DNA of 64,000 bases from the NCBI GenBank assembly GCA_020725555.1, contig DYEU01000024.1, positions 1 to 64,000 of the forward strand, in the 5' to 3' direction. This document shows, one piece after another, positions 24,626 to 34,897 of this stretch; the first letter of the stretch is position 1; every line of letters begins with the position of its first letter. Below the pieces are notes generated by a model that did not search any database, was not told the DNA's origin, and saw only the letters and a list, made by a program, of their open reading frames with translations. Source of the DNA: Desulfatibacillum sp. (lineage in GTDB: Bacteria > Desulfobacterota > Desulfobacteria > Desulfobacterales > SpSt-501). A program made the position numbers and the translations under genes.

Positions 24626-24835
24626 ATGAAGTACGGAGCCCGCAACCGGATCGCCGCCGAGGTCAAGAGCATTCAAACCGGGGATGTCATGTCGCTGGTC
24701 AAGTTCACCGTCCGGGAGCCGCACGAGATGGCCTCCGTGCTCACGACCGAGTCGGTCAAGGAGCTCGGCCTCCGGGTCGGGGAGCCGGTCGAGCTCGTGA
24801 TCAAGGCGATCCACGTCCTGCCGGTCAAGCCCTGA
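24626..24835 (+). CDS. Mop/molbindin (TOBE-domain) molybdate or tungstate-binding protein
   Basis: 69 residues, one TOBE/Mop domain: KYGARNRIAAEVKSIQTGDV ... EMASVLTTESVKELGLRVGE..VELVIKAIHV. Such proteins oligomerise and bind oxyanions for storage or buffering. A strong aaggagg site precedes the ATG. Its place after the selenium operon fits supply of molybdenum or tungsten to Sec-containing molybdoenzymes such as formate dehydrogenases. Binding of other oxyanions cannot be ruled out. Confidence 0.85.
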   Translation: MKYGARNRIAAEVKSIQTGDVMSLVKFTVREPHEMASVLTTESVKELGLRVGEPVELVIKAIHVLPVKP

Positions 24836-24854
24836 GGGGTCGCCGCGGCCGGCG

Positions 24855-24883
24855 TTGCATTTTGGGGGGCCGGTGGTTATCAT
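24855..24883 (+). promoter_or_regulatory. Sigma-70-like promoter of the ClpX-like gene; start site near the ATG
   Basis: ttgcat (24855-24860), a 17-base spacer and tatcat (24878-24883). A transcript would begin six to eight bases later, at about the ATG at 24890, implying a leaderless or almost leaderless mRNA. No ribosome binding site is visible before that ATG, which agrees. Confidence 0.6.
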
Positions 24884-24889
24884 CGCGGC

Positions 24890-26644
24890 ATGCCCCGTGA
24901 CGGTGACCACCTGCCCGACCCCAAGGAACTCGAGCGCGAGATCGCCGACTTCCTGGCCAAGAAATTCGGCGGCCAGGTGAAGGTGCTCTCCCCGCTCGTC
25001 ATGACCGCGGAGACTCCTGCGCCGCGCGCGAAGGAGACCCCGCGCGGCGAGCCGATCCGCTTCGACCTCAAGCCCGAGGAGCTGATCGCCTATCTCGATC
25101 AGTACATCGTCAAGCAGGACCGGGCCAAGGCGATCCTGGCGACCAAGGTCTGCACCCACTTCAACCGCATCCGCACCCTCCAGGAGCAGCCCGAGCGCTT
25201 CGAGTCGACCGCGGGCGCCATCAAGAACAACGTCCTCATGATCGGGCCGACCGGGGTCGGCAAGACCTACATGGTCAAGCTGATCGCGGCGAAGCTCGGG
25301 GTGCCCTTCGTCAAGGGGGATGCGACGAAGTTCAGCGAGACGGGCTACGTGGGCGGCGACGTCGAGGACCTCGTGCGCGACCTCGTGCGCGAGGCCGGCG
25401 ACGACGTCGAGCGCGCCCGCTACGGCATCATCTACATCGACGAGATCGACAAGATCGCCTCGGCCCGCAACCACCTCGGCGCCGACGTCTCCCGGACCGG
25501 GGTGCAGCGGGCGCTGCTCAAGCCCATGGAGGAGACCGACGTCGAGCTGCGCGTCCCCCACGACCCGGTCTCGATGATGCAGGAGATCGAGCGTTTCCGC
25601 AAAACGGGCAAGCGCGAGAAGGTCACGGTCAACACGCGGCACATCCTCTTCATCGTGAGCGGCGCCTTCACCGAGCTCGGCCCGATCATCCAGCGGCGGC
25701 TTTCGCGCCAGGGGATCGGCTTTGCGGCGCGCCTGCCGGAGCCGCGAGAAACGGCGGCGCTGCTCGAGGAGGTGAAGGCCGAGGACCTGGTCGAGTACGG
25801 CTTCGAAAGCGAGTTCGTCGGCCGCCTCCCGGTCAAGGCCGTCTTCGAGCCGCTCCAGGAGGAGGACCTCTTCCAGATCCTCTGCAACCCGAACAACCCC
25901 ATCGTGCTCGGCAAAAAGCTCGACTTCGCCGCCTACGGCATCGCGATCCGCTTCGACCGCGAGTTTCTGCGCCGCATGGCCGCGCGCGCCTTCGCCGAAA
26001 ACACGGGCGCCCGGGGGTTGGTGAGCGTGATCGAGCAGGCGCTGCTTCCCTTCGAGCGCCGGCTGCCGAGCACGGCCGTCCGCCGCTTCCCCGTCACCCT
26101 CGAGGTGCTCGAGGACCCCGAGGGGCTGCTCGCGCGGCTGACCGCGAACCCCGAGGACCCGGAGTTCCGCCGTCTCTTCGAGCGGCTCGCCGAGGAGGAG
26201 CAGCAGGCGGTCTGCCGGCACCTCCTCGCCAACGGCCGCAGCCTCGTCGAAAAGAGCGGGATCGCCCTCACGCCGGCCCGCGTCGAGGCGGCCGCCGCCC
26301 TCTACTGCCGGGAGGTCGTCGACCTCTTCACCGCGGTCCGCCGGATCAAGGCCGCCGTCGACGAAATCAAGGAGATCGAGTTCCTCTTCTACCGCAGCCA
26401 CGATCTCAACATCGTGCTCGAGGACGACGCGATCGACTCCCTGCTCGAGGAGGTGCTCGAGGGGGGGGTCCGGGCCGCGGAGCTCTTCTCCCGCCTCAGC
26501 CGGCAGTTCGAGCACGGCCTGCGGCTGGTGCGCGAGAAAACCGGCCAGAGCCGGTTCTTCCTCAACCGCAACGCGCTCCTCAACCCCGAGGAAACCATCC
26601 GCGCGCTTTTGGCCCTGCCGGCCCGGGACCGCAACGGCTCATGA
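24890..26644 (+). CDS. ClpX-like AAA+ ATPase without the zinc-binding domain
   Basis: 584 residues. The AAA+ core resembles ClpX: QYIVKQDRAKAILA, Walker A GPTGVGKT (119-126), GYVGGDVEDLVRDL, Walker B IYIDEIDKIA (about 181-190) and an arginine-finger region. It lacks the N-terminal Cys4 zinc domain of ClpX and has an unusual 60-residue N-terminus and a long helical C-terminal extension (about 400-584). An IGF tripeptide (276-278, QGIGFAARL) is like the loop by which ClpX binds ClpP. The stop overlaps the ahbC ATG by four bases (ATGA). Its substrate may be a heme-synthesis enzyme or another client; this is inferred from coupling only. Confidence 0.8.
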   Translation: MPRDGDHLPDPKELEREIADFLAKKFGGQVKVLSPLVMTAETPAPRAKETPRGEPIRFDLKPEELIAYLDQYIVKQDRAKAILATKVCTHFNRIRTLQEQPERFESTAGAIKNNVLMIGPTGVGKTYMVKLIAAKLGVPFVKGDATKFSETGYVGGDVEDLVRDLVREAGDDVERARYGIIYIDEIDKIASARNHLGADVSRTGVQRALLKPMEETDVELRVPHDPVSMMQEIERFRKTGKREKVTVNTRHILFIVSGAFTELGPIIQRRLSRQGIGFAARLPEPRETAALLEEVKAEDLVEYGFESEFVGRLPVKAVFEPLQEEDLFQILCNPNNPIVLGKKLDFAAYGIAIRFDREFLRRMAARAFAENTGARGLVSVIEQALLPFERRLPSTAVRRFPVTLEVLEDPEGLLARLTANPEDPEFRRLFERLAEEEQQAVCRHLLANGRSLVEKSGIALTPARVEAAAALYCREVVDLFTAVRRIKAAVDEIKEIEFLFYRSHDLNIVLEDDAIDSLLEEVLEGGVRAAELFSRLSRQFEHGLRLVREKTGQSRFFLNRNALLNPEETIRALLALPARDRNGS

Positions 26645-27858
26645 TCGGGATCTCCAAACTCTACTGCGGCACGGTCGAGCCCTCCGACGCCCTGCGCTAC
26701 GGCCGCGAATCGGGGAGGCTCCCCTCCCACCTCCTGCAGTTCTCCGCGGACAAAAAGCCGGTCGTCGTCTGGAACATGACGCGCCGCTGCAACCTGCGCT
26801 GCATCCACTGCTACGCGCACGCCCGCAGCCGGGCCGACGAGGACGAGCTCACCACCGCGGAGGGCCGGGCCCTGCTCGACGACCTCGCCGCCTTCGGCGT
26901 CCCGGTCGTTCTCTTCTCCGGGGGCGAGCCGCTTTTGCGGCCGGATCTCCCCGAGCTTGCCGCCTACGCCGTCGGCCGCGGCATGCGCGCGGTCATTTCG
27001 ACCAACGGCACCCTCATCGACGCGGAAACGGCCCGCACCCTGAAGCGCATCGGCCTCTCCTACGTGGGGATCAGCCTCGACGGCCTGGAGGAGGTGAACG
27101 ACCGCTTCCGCGGCGTCCCGGGGGCCTTCCGCGCCGCGCTCGAAGGCATCCGCCGCTGCCAGGAGGCGGGGATCAAGGTGGGGTTGCGCTTCACGATCAA
27201 CCGCCACAACGTCGGCGAGATCCCGGCGGTGTTTCGGCTGATCGAGGAGATGGACATCCCGCGCGTCTGCTTCTATCACCTCGTCTACGCGGGGCGCGGC
27301 TCGGCCCTGGTCGACCAGGACCTCGGCCCGGCGGAGACCCGCCGCACCGTCGACCTCATCCTCGACGAGACCCGCAGGCTCCACGCCGCGGGCAAGCCCA
27401 AGGAGGTGCTCACCGTCGACAACCACGCCGACGGGCCCTACGTGTACCTCAGGCTGTTGCGCGAGGACCCCGCCCGCGCGGCCGAGGTCCTCGAGCTGTT
27501 GCGCTGGAACGAGGGCAACAACTCCGGCCGCGGCATCGGCTGCGTCGGCTGGAGCGGGGAGGTGCACGCCGACCAGTTCTGGCGGCACCTGAGCTTCGGC
27601 AACGTGCGGCGCCGGCCGTTTTCGCAGATCTGGACCGACACCTCGCACCCCGTGCTCGCCCGCTTGAAGGAAAAGAAAAAGTACGTGACCGGACGCTGCG
27701 CCCGCTGCCGCTGGCTCGATGTCTGCGGCGGCAATTTCCGCGTGCGCGCCGAGGCCGTGACCGGCGACCTCTGGGCCCCGGACCCGGCCTGTTACCTGAC
27801 CGACGAGGAAATCGCCCTCACCCACGGCCCCGAGCCCTGCCGGGCGGCGGAGGCCTGA
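26641..27858 (+). CDS. ahbC: 12,18-didecarboxysiroheme deacetylase (radical SAM)
   Basis: 405 residues. Radical SAM motif CNLRCIHC with cysteines at 50, 54 and 57, the GGEPLLR motif (SAM binding), and a C-terminal Cys-rich part (GCVGWSGEVHADQFW, CARCRWLDVCGG) typical of a second cluster. N-terminus MIGISKLYCGTVEPSDALRY is characteristic of AhbC, which removes acetate side chains from didecarboxysiroheme to give Fe-coproporphyrin III in the siroheme-dependent route. The next genes are hemB and ahbD, the known arrangement in sulfate reducers. Confidence 0.92.
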   Translation: MIGISKLYCGTVEPSDALRYGRESGRLPSHLLQFSADKKPVVVWNMTRRCNLRCIHCYAHARSRADEDELTTAEGRALLDDLAAFGVPVVLFSGGEPLLRPDLPELAAYAVGRGMRAVISTNGTLIDAETARTLKRIGLSYVGISLDGLEEVNDRFRGVPGAFRAALEGIRRCQEAGIKVGLRFTINRHNVGEIPAVFRLIEEMDIPRVCFYHLVYAGRGSALVDQDLGPAETRRTVDLILDETRRLHAAGKPKEVLTVDNHADGPYVYLRLLREDPARAAEVLELLRWNEGNNSGRGIGCVGWSGEVHADQFWRHLSFGNVRRRPFSQIWTDTSHPVLARLKEKKKYVTGRCARCRWLDVCGGNFRVRAEAVTGDLWAPDPACYLTDEEIALTHGPEPCRAAEA

Positions 27859-27882
27859 ACCCCGATCCCCGAGGAGCCGACC

Positions 27883-28878
27883 ATGCTCTTTCCCGACACC
27901 CGCGGCCGCCGCCTGCGCCGCAGCGCGGCCCTGCGGCGGATGGTCCGCGAAACGCGCCTTTCCCCGGACGACCTCGTGTGGCCGCTTTTCGTGGTCGGCG
28001 GCAAGGACGTGCGCCGCCCCATCGAGGCCATGCCCGGACAGTTCCAGCTCTCGATCGACCGGCTGCTCGAGGCCGCGCGCGAGGCGCAGGACCTGGGCAT
28101 CCCCGGCGTGATCCTCTTCGGGGTCCCGGACCGCAAGGACGCGCTCGGCACCTCCGCCTACGCCGCCGACGGAATCGTCCAGCGCGCGGTCCGGGCGCTC
28201 AAGGACAAACTCCCGGGCCTCGCGGTCATCACCGACGTCTGCCTCTGCCAGTACACCGACCACGGCCACTGCGGCGTCGTGGAACAGGGGCGGATCCACA
28301 ACGACGCAACCCTCGAGCTGCTGGCCCGCACGGCGGTCTCCCACGCCAAGGCCGGCGCCGACCTCGTCGCCCCCTCGGACATGATGGACGGCCGTGTGGG
28401 GGAAATCCGTGAGGCGCTCGACGAAAACGGCTTCGAGGAGGTCGCGATCCTCGCCTACTCGGCCAAGTACTGCTCGGCCTTTTACGGGCCCTTTCGCACC
28501 GCGGCCGACTCGGCCCCGAAGTTCGGCGACCGCCGCAGCTACCAGATGGACCCGGCGAACGCCCTCGAGGCGCTGCGCGAGGTGACGATGGACATCGAGG
28601 AAGGGGCCGACATCGTCATGGTGAAGCCCGCGCTCGCCTACCTGGACGTCATCCAGCGCGTGCGCCAGGAGTTCGATCTTCCCGTCGCCGCCTACAACGT
28701 GAGCGGCGAGTACGCCATGGTGAAGGCGGCCGAGGAGCAGGGATGGCTCGACGGCAAGCGCGCCATGATGGAGACGCTGACCGCGATCAAGCGCGCCGGG
28801 GCCGATCTCATCCTCACCTACTTCGCCCCGGAGGCGGCTAGGTGGCTGCGCGCCGGGGGGTCGGGAGAGGCGGCATGA
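27883..28878 (+). CDS. hemB: Porphobilinogen synthase (delta-aminolevulinic acid dehydratase)
   Basis: 331 residues, full length. It condenses two 5-aminolevulinate molecules. Schiff-base lysines lie in [14 protein letters not shown] and [13 protein letters not shown]. The Cys-rich [14 protein letters not shown] loop indicates the zinc-dependent type. It lies 24 bases after ahbC with a ggagccg site, and its stop overlaps the ahbD ATG by four bases. It supplies the tetrapyrrole pathway feeding siroheme and the AhbC/AhbD enzymes. Confidence 0.96.
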   Translation: MLFPDTRGRRLRRSAALRRMVRETRLSPDDLVWPLFVVGGKDVRRPIEAMPGQFQLSIDRLLEAAREAQDLGIPGVILFGVPDRKDALGTSAYAADGIVQRAVRALKDKLPGLAVITDVCLCQYTDHGHCGVVEQGRIHNDATLELLARTAVSHAKAGADLVAPSDMMDGRVGEIREALDENGFEEVAILAYSAKYCSAFYGPFRTAADSAPKFGDRRSYQMDPANALEALREVTMDIEEGADIVMVKPALAYLDVIQRVRQEFDLPVAAYNVSGEYAMVKAAEEQGWLDGKRAMMETLTAIKRAGADLILTYFAPEAARWLRAGGSGEAA

Positions 28879-29990
28879 GCCGCGGCGGCGAGCACGGGGA
28901 AGCCCGGCCCGCGGGCGGCCCGCCGGAGGCGGCCGCCGCAAGCGCCGCGCTGCGCCTCGTCGCCTGGGAGACCACCCGGCACTGCAACCTCGACTGCGTC
29001 CACTGCCGTGCCGCCGCGGGAAAAGGACCCTGGGCCGGGGAGCTCTCGACCGCGGAGGGCGTGCGGCTGCTCGAGGAGATCGCCGAGGTCGCCCCGGCGA
29101 TCGTCATCCTGACGGGCGGGGAGCCGCTCCTGAGGCCCGACATCTTCGAGCTCGCCGAGCACGGCCGCCGGCTCGGCCTGCGCATGGTGATGGCCCCCAA
29201 CGGCACCCTCGTCACCGCGGAAATCGCGCGGCGGATCGCCGCGGCGGGCATCCAGCGCGTGAGCATCAGCCTGGACGGCGCCTCGGACGCAACCCACGAC
29301 GCCTTCCGCAACGTTCCGGGGGCCTTCGCCGGGGCCCTCCGCGGCATCGAGCACCTGCGGGCGGCGGGGGTTCCGTTCCAGATCAACACGACGATCAGCC
29401 GCGCGAACCTGGCCGAGATCCCCGCGATCCAGGAGCTCGCCGTGCGGCTCGGGGCCGTCGCCCACCACATCTTTCTCCTCGTCCCGACGGGCCGCGGCAA
29501 GTACATCGTCGACCAGGCGATCGACGCCGAGACCTACGAGCGCACCCTGAACTGGTTCTACGAGCAGCGGGGAAAGACGCCGCTCGAGCTCAAGGCGACC
29601 TGCGCCCCCCACTACTACCGGATCCTCCGCCAGCGCGCCGCCCGCGAGGGACGCCCCGTCTCCCCGCAGACCCACGGCCTGGACGCGGTGACCCGCGGCT
29701 GCCTGGGCGGAATCGGCTTCTGCTTCGTCTCCCACGTGGGCGAGGTCCAGCCCTGCGGCTTCCTGCACACCCTCTGCGGCAACGTGCGCGAGCGCTCCTT
29801 CGGCGAGATCTGGCGTCACAGCGAGGTCTTTGTCGCCCTGCGGGACTTCGAGCGGCTGCGCGGCAAGTGCGGCGCTTGCGAGTTCAAGCGGGTCTGCGGC
29901 GGCTGCCGCGCCCGCGCCTTCGAGGCGACGGGGGATTTCCTCGCCGAGGAGCCTCTCTGCAGCCACCTGCCGCGCCGCGCCTGCGGCTGA
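28875..29990 (+). CDS. ahbD: Heme b synthase (radical SAM)
   Basis: 371 residues from the ATG at 28875, overlapping the hemB stop. Radical SAM motif CNLDCVHC (cysteines about 37, 41 and 44), [11 protein letters not shown], and a C-terminal region with [20 protein letters not shown] and [19 protein letters not shown] for an auxiliary [4Fe-4S] cluster. AhbD oxidatively decarboxylates the propionates of Fe-coproporphyrin III to vinyl groups to give heme b. The first 22 residues are a low-complexity Gly/Ala/Pro stretch, unusual for the family but continuous with the frame. Confidence 0.92.
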   Translation: MSRGGEHGEARPAGGPPEAAAASAALRLVAWETTRHCNLDCVHCRAAAGKGPWAGELSTAEGVRLLEEIAEVAPAIVILTGGEPLLRPDIFELAEHGRRLGLRMVMAPNGTLVTAEIARRIAAAGIQRVSISLDGASDATHDAFRNVPGAFAGALRGIEHLRAAGVPFQINTTISRANLAEIPAIQELAVRLGAVAHHIFLLVPTGRGKYIVDQAIDAETYERTLNWFYEQRGKTPLELKATCAPHYYRILRQRAAREGRPVSPQTHGLDAVTRGCLGGIGFCFVSHVGEVQPCGFLHTLCGNVRERSFGEIWRHSEVFVALRDFERLRGKCGACEFKRVCGGCRARAFEATGDFLAEEPLCSHLPRRACG

Positions 29991-30128
29991 CCGCACCCTG
30001 CGCCTTTTGCGGCGCCCGTTGCCGCTTTTCTGTTGCCAACGGCGATCCCCCCGCGGTATGAACACCGTCAGCCGGCCCGAGGAGCGGGCCACGGCGCGGC
30101 CAGGGCCGATTTCCCCGGCAGGTGAGCC

Positions 30129-30734
30129 ATGAAGATCCGCGACCTGATGATTGCCCACCCCATCTGCATCACCGCGAACGCCTCGATCCAGGAGGCGATC
30201 GAGCTCATGAAGGCGAACCGCATCCGGCACCTGCCGGTCGTCTCCCGGGGCCGGCGCCTCGAGGGGCTCGTCACCCTCGCCGATCTCAAACAGGGCCTCC
30301 TCCCCTCCATGCTGGGGGACGTCACCTTGAAGGACCTCATGATCGCCGACCCGATCACGGTGGCGCCCGAGGAGGAGATCGAAACCGCGGCCCAGCTCAT
30401 CTACAAGTACAAGATCGGCGGCCTCCCGGTCACCAAGAACGGGCGTCTCGTCGGGATCATCACCGAAACCGATCTCCTGCGCGCCTTCATCGAGATGCTC
30501 GGGCTGCTCGCCACCTCGTCCCGGCTGGACGTTGCGGCGGGGAACAAGCCCGAATCGCTCCGGCGGGTGCTGCAGATCATCGGCGAACACGGGGGCGACG
30601 TCCTCAACGTCTTCATGACCCTCGAAAAGGCCAAGCGCCGCGTCTACCATTTCCGCCTCGCCGCCTGCGACACGGAGCCGATCCGCAAGGCGCTGACCGC
30701 GGCCGGCTTCCGCGTGACGGCGGCGATCGACTGA
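30129..30734 (+). CDS. CBS-domain protein with C-terminal ACT-like domain (AcuB-like)
   Basis: 201 residues. Two CBS domains (about 1-60 and 75-135), each with an M(I/L)xxPI-type start and a GLVTLADL/GIITETDLL end, which usually bind adenine nucleotides. The C-terminal 60 residues (LRRVLQIIGEHGGDVLNVFMTLEK) are ACT-like. AcuB-type proteins have this arrangement and act as regulatory sensors. A gap of 138 bases separates it from ahbD, so it may have its own promoter. The regulated enzyme is unknown. Confidence 0.8.
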   Translation: MKIRDLMIAHPICITANASIQEAIELMKANRIRHLPVVSRGRRLEGLVTLADLKQGLLPSMLGDVTLKDLMIADPITVAPEEEIETAAQLIYKYKIGGLPVTKNGRLVGIITETDLLRAFIEMLGLLATSSRLDVAAGNKPESLRRVLQIIGEHGGDVLNVFMTLEKAKRRVYHFRLAACDTEPIRKALTAAGFRVTAAID

Positions 30735-30756
30735 GCCGCGCGGCCGCGCACCCCCG

Positions 30757-33294
30757 TCACTCCGGCTCGTCGCCCCCCTCGTCCTCCCCGCGGGGTTCCT
30801 TCGCCCGCCAGGGCCGGACCGCATGGCCCCGGGGGCCCAGCTCGACCACCACCGCCCCGTCGCGATCGGTGCGCCACACGGCGATCCCCCGGCGGGCAAA
30901 CCGCTCCAGCACCTCGGGGTGGGGCGATCCCCTGCCGCCCGCGCAGGAGACGATCACCGCCTCGGGGGCCACGGCGTCGAGAAACTCCTCCGAGTTCGAG
31001 CCGCGGCTGCCGTGGTGCGGGGAGAGCAGCACCGTGCTGCGGAGGCGGCCGCCGTGGCGCACGACGAGCTCCCGCTCCGCGGCCCGGCGGATGTCCCCGG
31101 GCAAGAGGATCGAGGCGCCGCCGGCATCCAGCCGGAGGACGAGCGAGCGGTCGTTGGGATCGCCCCGCCGCCGGGATCCCGCCCCCGCCGCCGGGCCGGC
31201 CGGAGGCGGATGGAGGACCTCGAGCGCCGCCTCCCCGATCGCCACCCGCTCGGGGAGATCGCCCGGCCCGCGAACCGGGATCCCGCGCTCCCGCGCGGCC
31301 GATAGAAGCGCGGCGTGGGTCGCCAGCGGGCTCTCCTCACCGTTCACCCAGAGCGCGCCCACGCGAAAGTGCCGCGCGATGAAGACCAGCCCGTTCAGGT
31401 GATCGCTGTCCGGGTGGGAGAGGACGAGGAAATCCACGGTGGCGATCTTCTTTCCCCACAGGACCGGGGCCACGACCCGGCCGCCCACGTCGAAGGCCGA
31501 GGGGTCGGAGAAGCCGCCGCCGTCGACGAGGGCCGTTTTCCCGCCGGGGAACTCGGCAAGCACGGCCGAGCCCGCCCCGACATCGAGAACGGTCACGCGG
31601 AGCTCCGCGCGGCCGAAGCGCTGCCACGCCCACCAGCCGGCATCGACGACCCACCCGGCGAGGGCGGCCAGGGCGACGAGGCCGCAACGGCGAAGCCGCG
31701 CCCCGCGCTCGGCCTCCCCGCCCGCGTGCCCCCGGCGGCGCTCGGCCCAGGCGACCAGCAACGCCCCGCTCAGGGCGTAATACAGGACGATCTCCACCTC
31801 CGAGGGGGTGACCGTGTAGAGGGCGGCGGCGGGGATCGCCGAGAGCCCATCCAGGAAGGCGAGCCCCGCGCGCACAAGCCCGCCGGCCGCGGCGAGCAGC
31901 AGGTCGGCGGGCCAGCCGCCGAGCGGGGAAAGGAGCGCCCCCCCCAGTCCCAGGATGACCGCCCCCCAGCCGATCACGGGCACGGCGAGGGCGTTCGCCG
32001 GCAGGCCGACGAGCGGGAGGGTGTTGAAGCGGTAGAGCACGAGCGGCGCGGTCGCCCAGGTGGCGAGCAGCGTGATCGCGAGGAACAGCAGGGCCCCGCG
32101 GCGAAGCCGCGCCACGAGGCCGCGGCGGGGCGCGAGCCCGCCCGCGGGCTTGCGCCGCCGCACCCCGATCCCCCAGAGGATGGCCGCGGCCGCGGCGAAG
32201 GAAAGCTGGAAGGAGATCGAAAACAGCGCCGTCGGGGCGGCCGCGAGGATCGCGAGCGCCGCGGCGGCGAGCGCGTTCAGGGGGTCGGCCTCGCGCTCGG
32301 CCAGGGCGGCGGCCAGGGCGACGGCCACCAGGAGAAACGCCCGCTGCGTGGAGGGCGAAAAGCCCGCGAGCAGGGCATAGAAGAGCACGGGGAAGAAGGA
32401 GAGCAGCAGGGCCCCCTTGCGCGCCCAGGCGGCGTGGAGCACGGCCGGGATGCGGCCCAGCAGGCCGCGGAAGAGGCGGTAGGCGAAGGCGGCGACCAGG
32501 CCCACGTGCAGGCCCGAGATGGCGAGCAGATGCCCCGTCCCGGTGCGCTGGAACACCTGCCGCAGCTCCGGGTCGATCGCGGAGCGGTCGCCGATGACCA
32601 GGGCCTGGAGGATCGCCCCCTCGCGGCCGCCGACCGCCCGGTCGATCCGCTCCGCGAGCCGGCGGCGGAGACCCTCCAGGCTCGCCTCGAGCCCGGCCGC
32701 ATCCCCGGGCTGCAGCACCTCGAGGTCGCGGGCCGCAACACCGACACCCGCCCAGAGGCCGCGGTGCGCGGCGGCGCGCGCGGCGTCGAAGCCGTAGGGG
32801 TTGTCGAAGCCGCGGATGCGGCGGATCGCGCCGCGGAGAGCGACCCGGTCGCCGTGGCCCACCGGCGGGATGTCCCGGCCGTAGACGACCACCCGCAGCA
32901 ACCCGCGGGCGGCTCGCTCGCCTGCGGCGTCGGCGATGTGCTGGACGCGCACGACGAAGCGGCGGCGGTCCTCGAACTCGAGCGGCCGGCCGTCCACGAC
33001 GCCCTCGACGCGCAGCACGCCGCGGCCCGCGGCGTGCGACACGTGCGCCGGGGAAAAGACCGGGGACGCCCAGGGCTGGATGGCGAGGTAGCCGACAGCG
33101 CAGAAGAGAAGGAGCGGGGGAAGGAGCCCCCCCGCGGGGCGGCGGAGCGCCCGCAGGAGGGTGAGTCCCGCGACCCCCGCCGCCGCCCAGGCCGCGGCCT
33201 CCCCGCCGGGGGCGGCCTCGCCGAGGGCGATGCCGAGCATCAGCGCGAGCGTGAGGGGGATCAGCGGCCGGTGAACGAAGCGGGCGGACGGCAT
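30757..33294 (-). CDS. comEC: DNA internalisation competence protein ComEC/Rec2
   Basis: 845 residues. N-terminal DUF4131-like region and competence domain with about ten membrane segments (LAISGLHVGLVAAFAYRL, STQRAFLLVAVALAAA), then a C-terminal metallo-beta-lactamase-like domain with VDFLVLSHPDSDHLNGL (the HxDxDH-type motif) and SPHHGSRGSN. It forms the channel for single-stranded DNA uptake. No other competence genes are nearby. It is followed on the same strand after murA in transcriptional order (murA first). Confidence 0.93.
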   Translation of the reverse strand: MPSARFVHRPLIPLTLALMLGIALGEAAPGGEAAAWAAAGVAGLTLLRALRRPAGGLLPPLLLFCAVGYLAIQPWASPVFSPAHVSHAAGRGVLRVEGVVDGRPLEFEDRRRFVVRVQHIADAAGERAARGLLRVVVYGRDIPPVGHGDRVALRGAIRRIRGFDNPYGFDAARAAAHRGLWAGVGVAARDLEVLQPGDAAGLEASLEGLRRRLAERIDRAVGGREGAILQALVIGDRSAIDPELRQVFQRTGTGHLLAISGLHVGLVAAFAYRLFRGLLGRIPAVLHAAWARKGALLLSFFPVLFYALLAGFSPSTQRAFLLVAVALAAALAEREADPLNALAAAALAILAAAPTALFSISFQLSFAAAAAILWGIGVRRRKPAGGLAPRRGLVARLRRGALLFLAITLLATWATAPLVLYRFNTLPLVGLPANALAVPVIGWGAVILGLGGALLSPLGGWPADLLLAAAGGLVRAGLAFLDGLSAIPAAALYTVTPSEVEIVLYYALSGALLVAWAERRRGHAGGEAERGARLRRCGLVALAALAGWVVDAGWWAWQRFGRAELRVTVLDVGAGSAVLAEFPGGKTALVDGGGFSDPSAFDVGGRVVAPVLWGKKIATVDFLVLSHPDSDHLNGLVFIARHFRVGALWVNGEESPLATHAALLSAARERGIPVRGPGDLPERVAIGEAALEVLHPPPAGPAAGAGSRRRGDPNDRSLVLRLDAGGASILLPGDIRRAAERELVVRHGGRLRSTVLLSPHHGSRGSNSEEFLDAVAPEAVIVSCAGGRGSPHPEVLERFARRGIAVWRTDRDGAVVVELGPRGHAVRPWRAKEPRGEDEGGDEPE

Positions 33295-33369
33295 CGGGTG
33301 TTTCCCGGGTCGGCTCTCCCCCGCGGCGGCCCCCGGGGCGCCGGGCGGTCCCCTGCGGCGGGGGCCGCG

Positions 33370-34620
<1,251 letters not shown>

Positions 34621-34665
34621 GGGGCGATGCCTCGGGAGTCCTTCTCAGGCGGCCGGGGGTGCGGG

Positions 34666-34710
34666 AAAAAAACGCGCTCTTTCGCCGGCCTTCGCCGGAA
34701 AAAGAGCGCG
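34666..34710 (-). terminator. Rho-independent terminator of the qrc operon
   Basis: Perfect ten-base arms cgcgctcttt (34673-34682) and aaagagcgcg (34701-34710), with an inner ccgg/ccgg stem in the loop. On the minus strand the hairpin is followed by seven U (34672-34666). It lies 22 bases after the stop of the small membrane protein gene, marking that gene as the last of the qrc operon. Confidence 0.92.
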
Positions 34711-34732
34711 CCGGGTCCGACGTGCCTGCGGG

Positions 34733-34897
34733 TCAATGGTGCCCGTGTTCGTGTTCCTCCCCGCGGGATGCCTGCCAGGCGGCCTTGAGGATGCAGTAGG
34801 TGAGGCCGATCCCCAGGATCGAGAGCGCATACCAGAGGGCGCCGTGGAAGACGAGGTGCCCGAGGTCCCAGACCCACTCGAAGCTGAAAGGAAACAT
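34733..34897 (-). CDS. Small single-pass membrane protein coupled to qrcD
   Basis: 54 residues, too short for many gene callers. The ATG shares one base with the qrcD stop (TGATG), and a gagg-type site lies just upstream within qrcD. The protein begins MFPFSFEWVWDLGHLVF, has one clear membrane helix (ALWYALSILGIGLTYCIL) and ends in a charged His-rich tail (EEHEHGHH). It sits between qrcD and the operon terminator. It is probably an accessory subunit or assembly factor of the Qrc complex. I know of no named family. Confidence 0.8.
   Translation of the reverse strand: MFPFSFEWVWDLGHLVFHGALWYALSILGIGLTYCILKAAWQASRGEEHEHGHH

Noticed and set aside
34645-34830. A 61-codon minus-strand frame downstream of qrcD
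   Set aside because: It overlaps the true small membrane protein in another frame and runs through the terminator hairpin.
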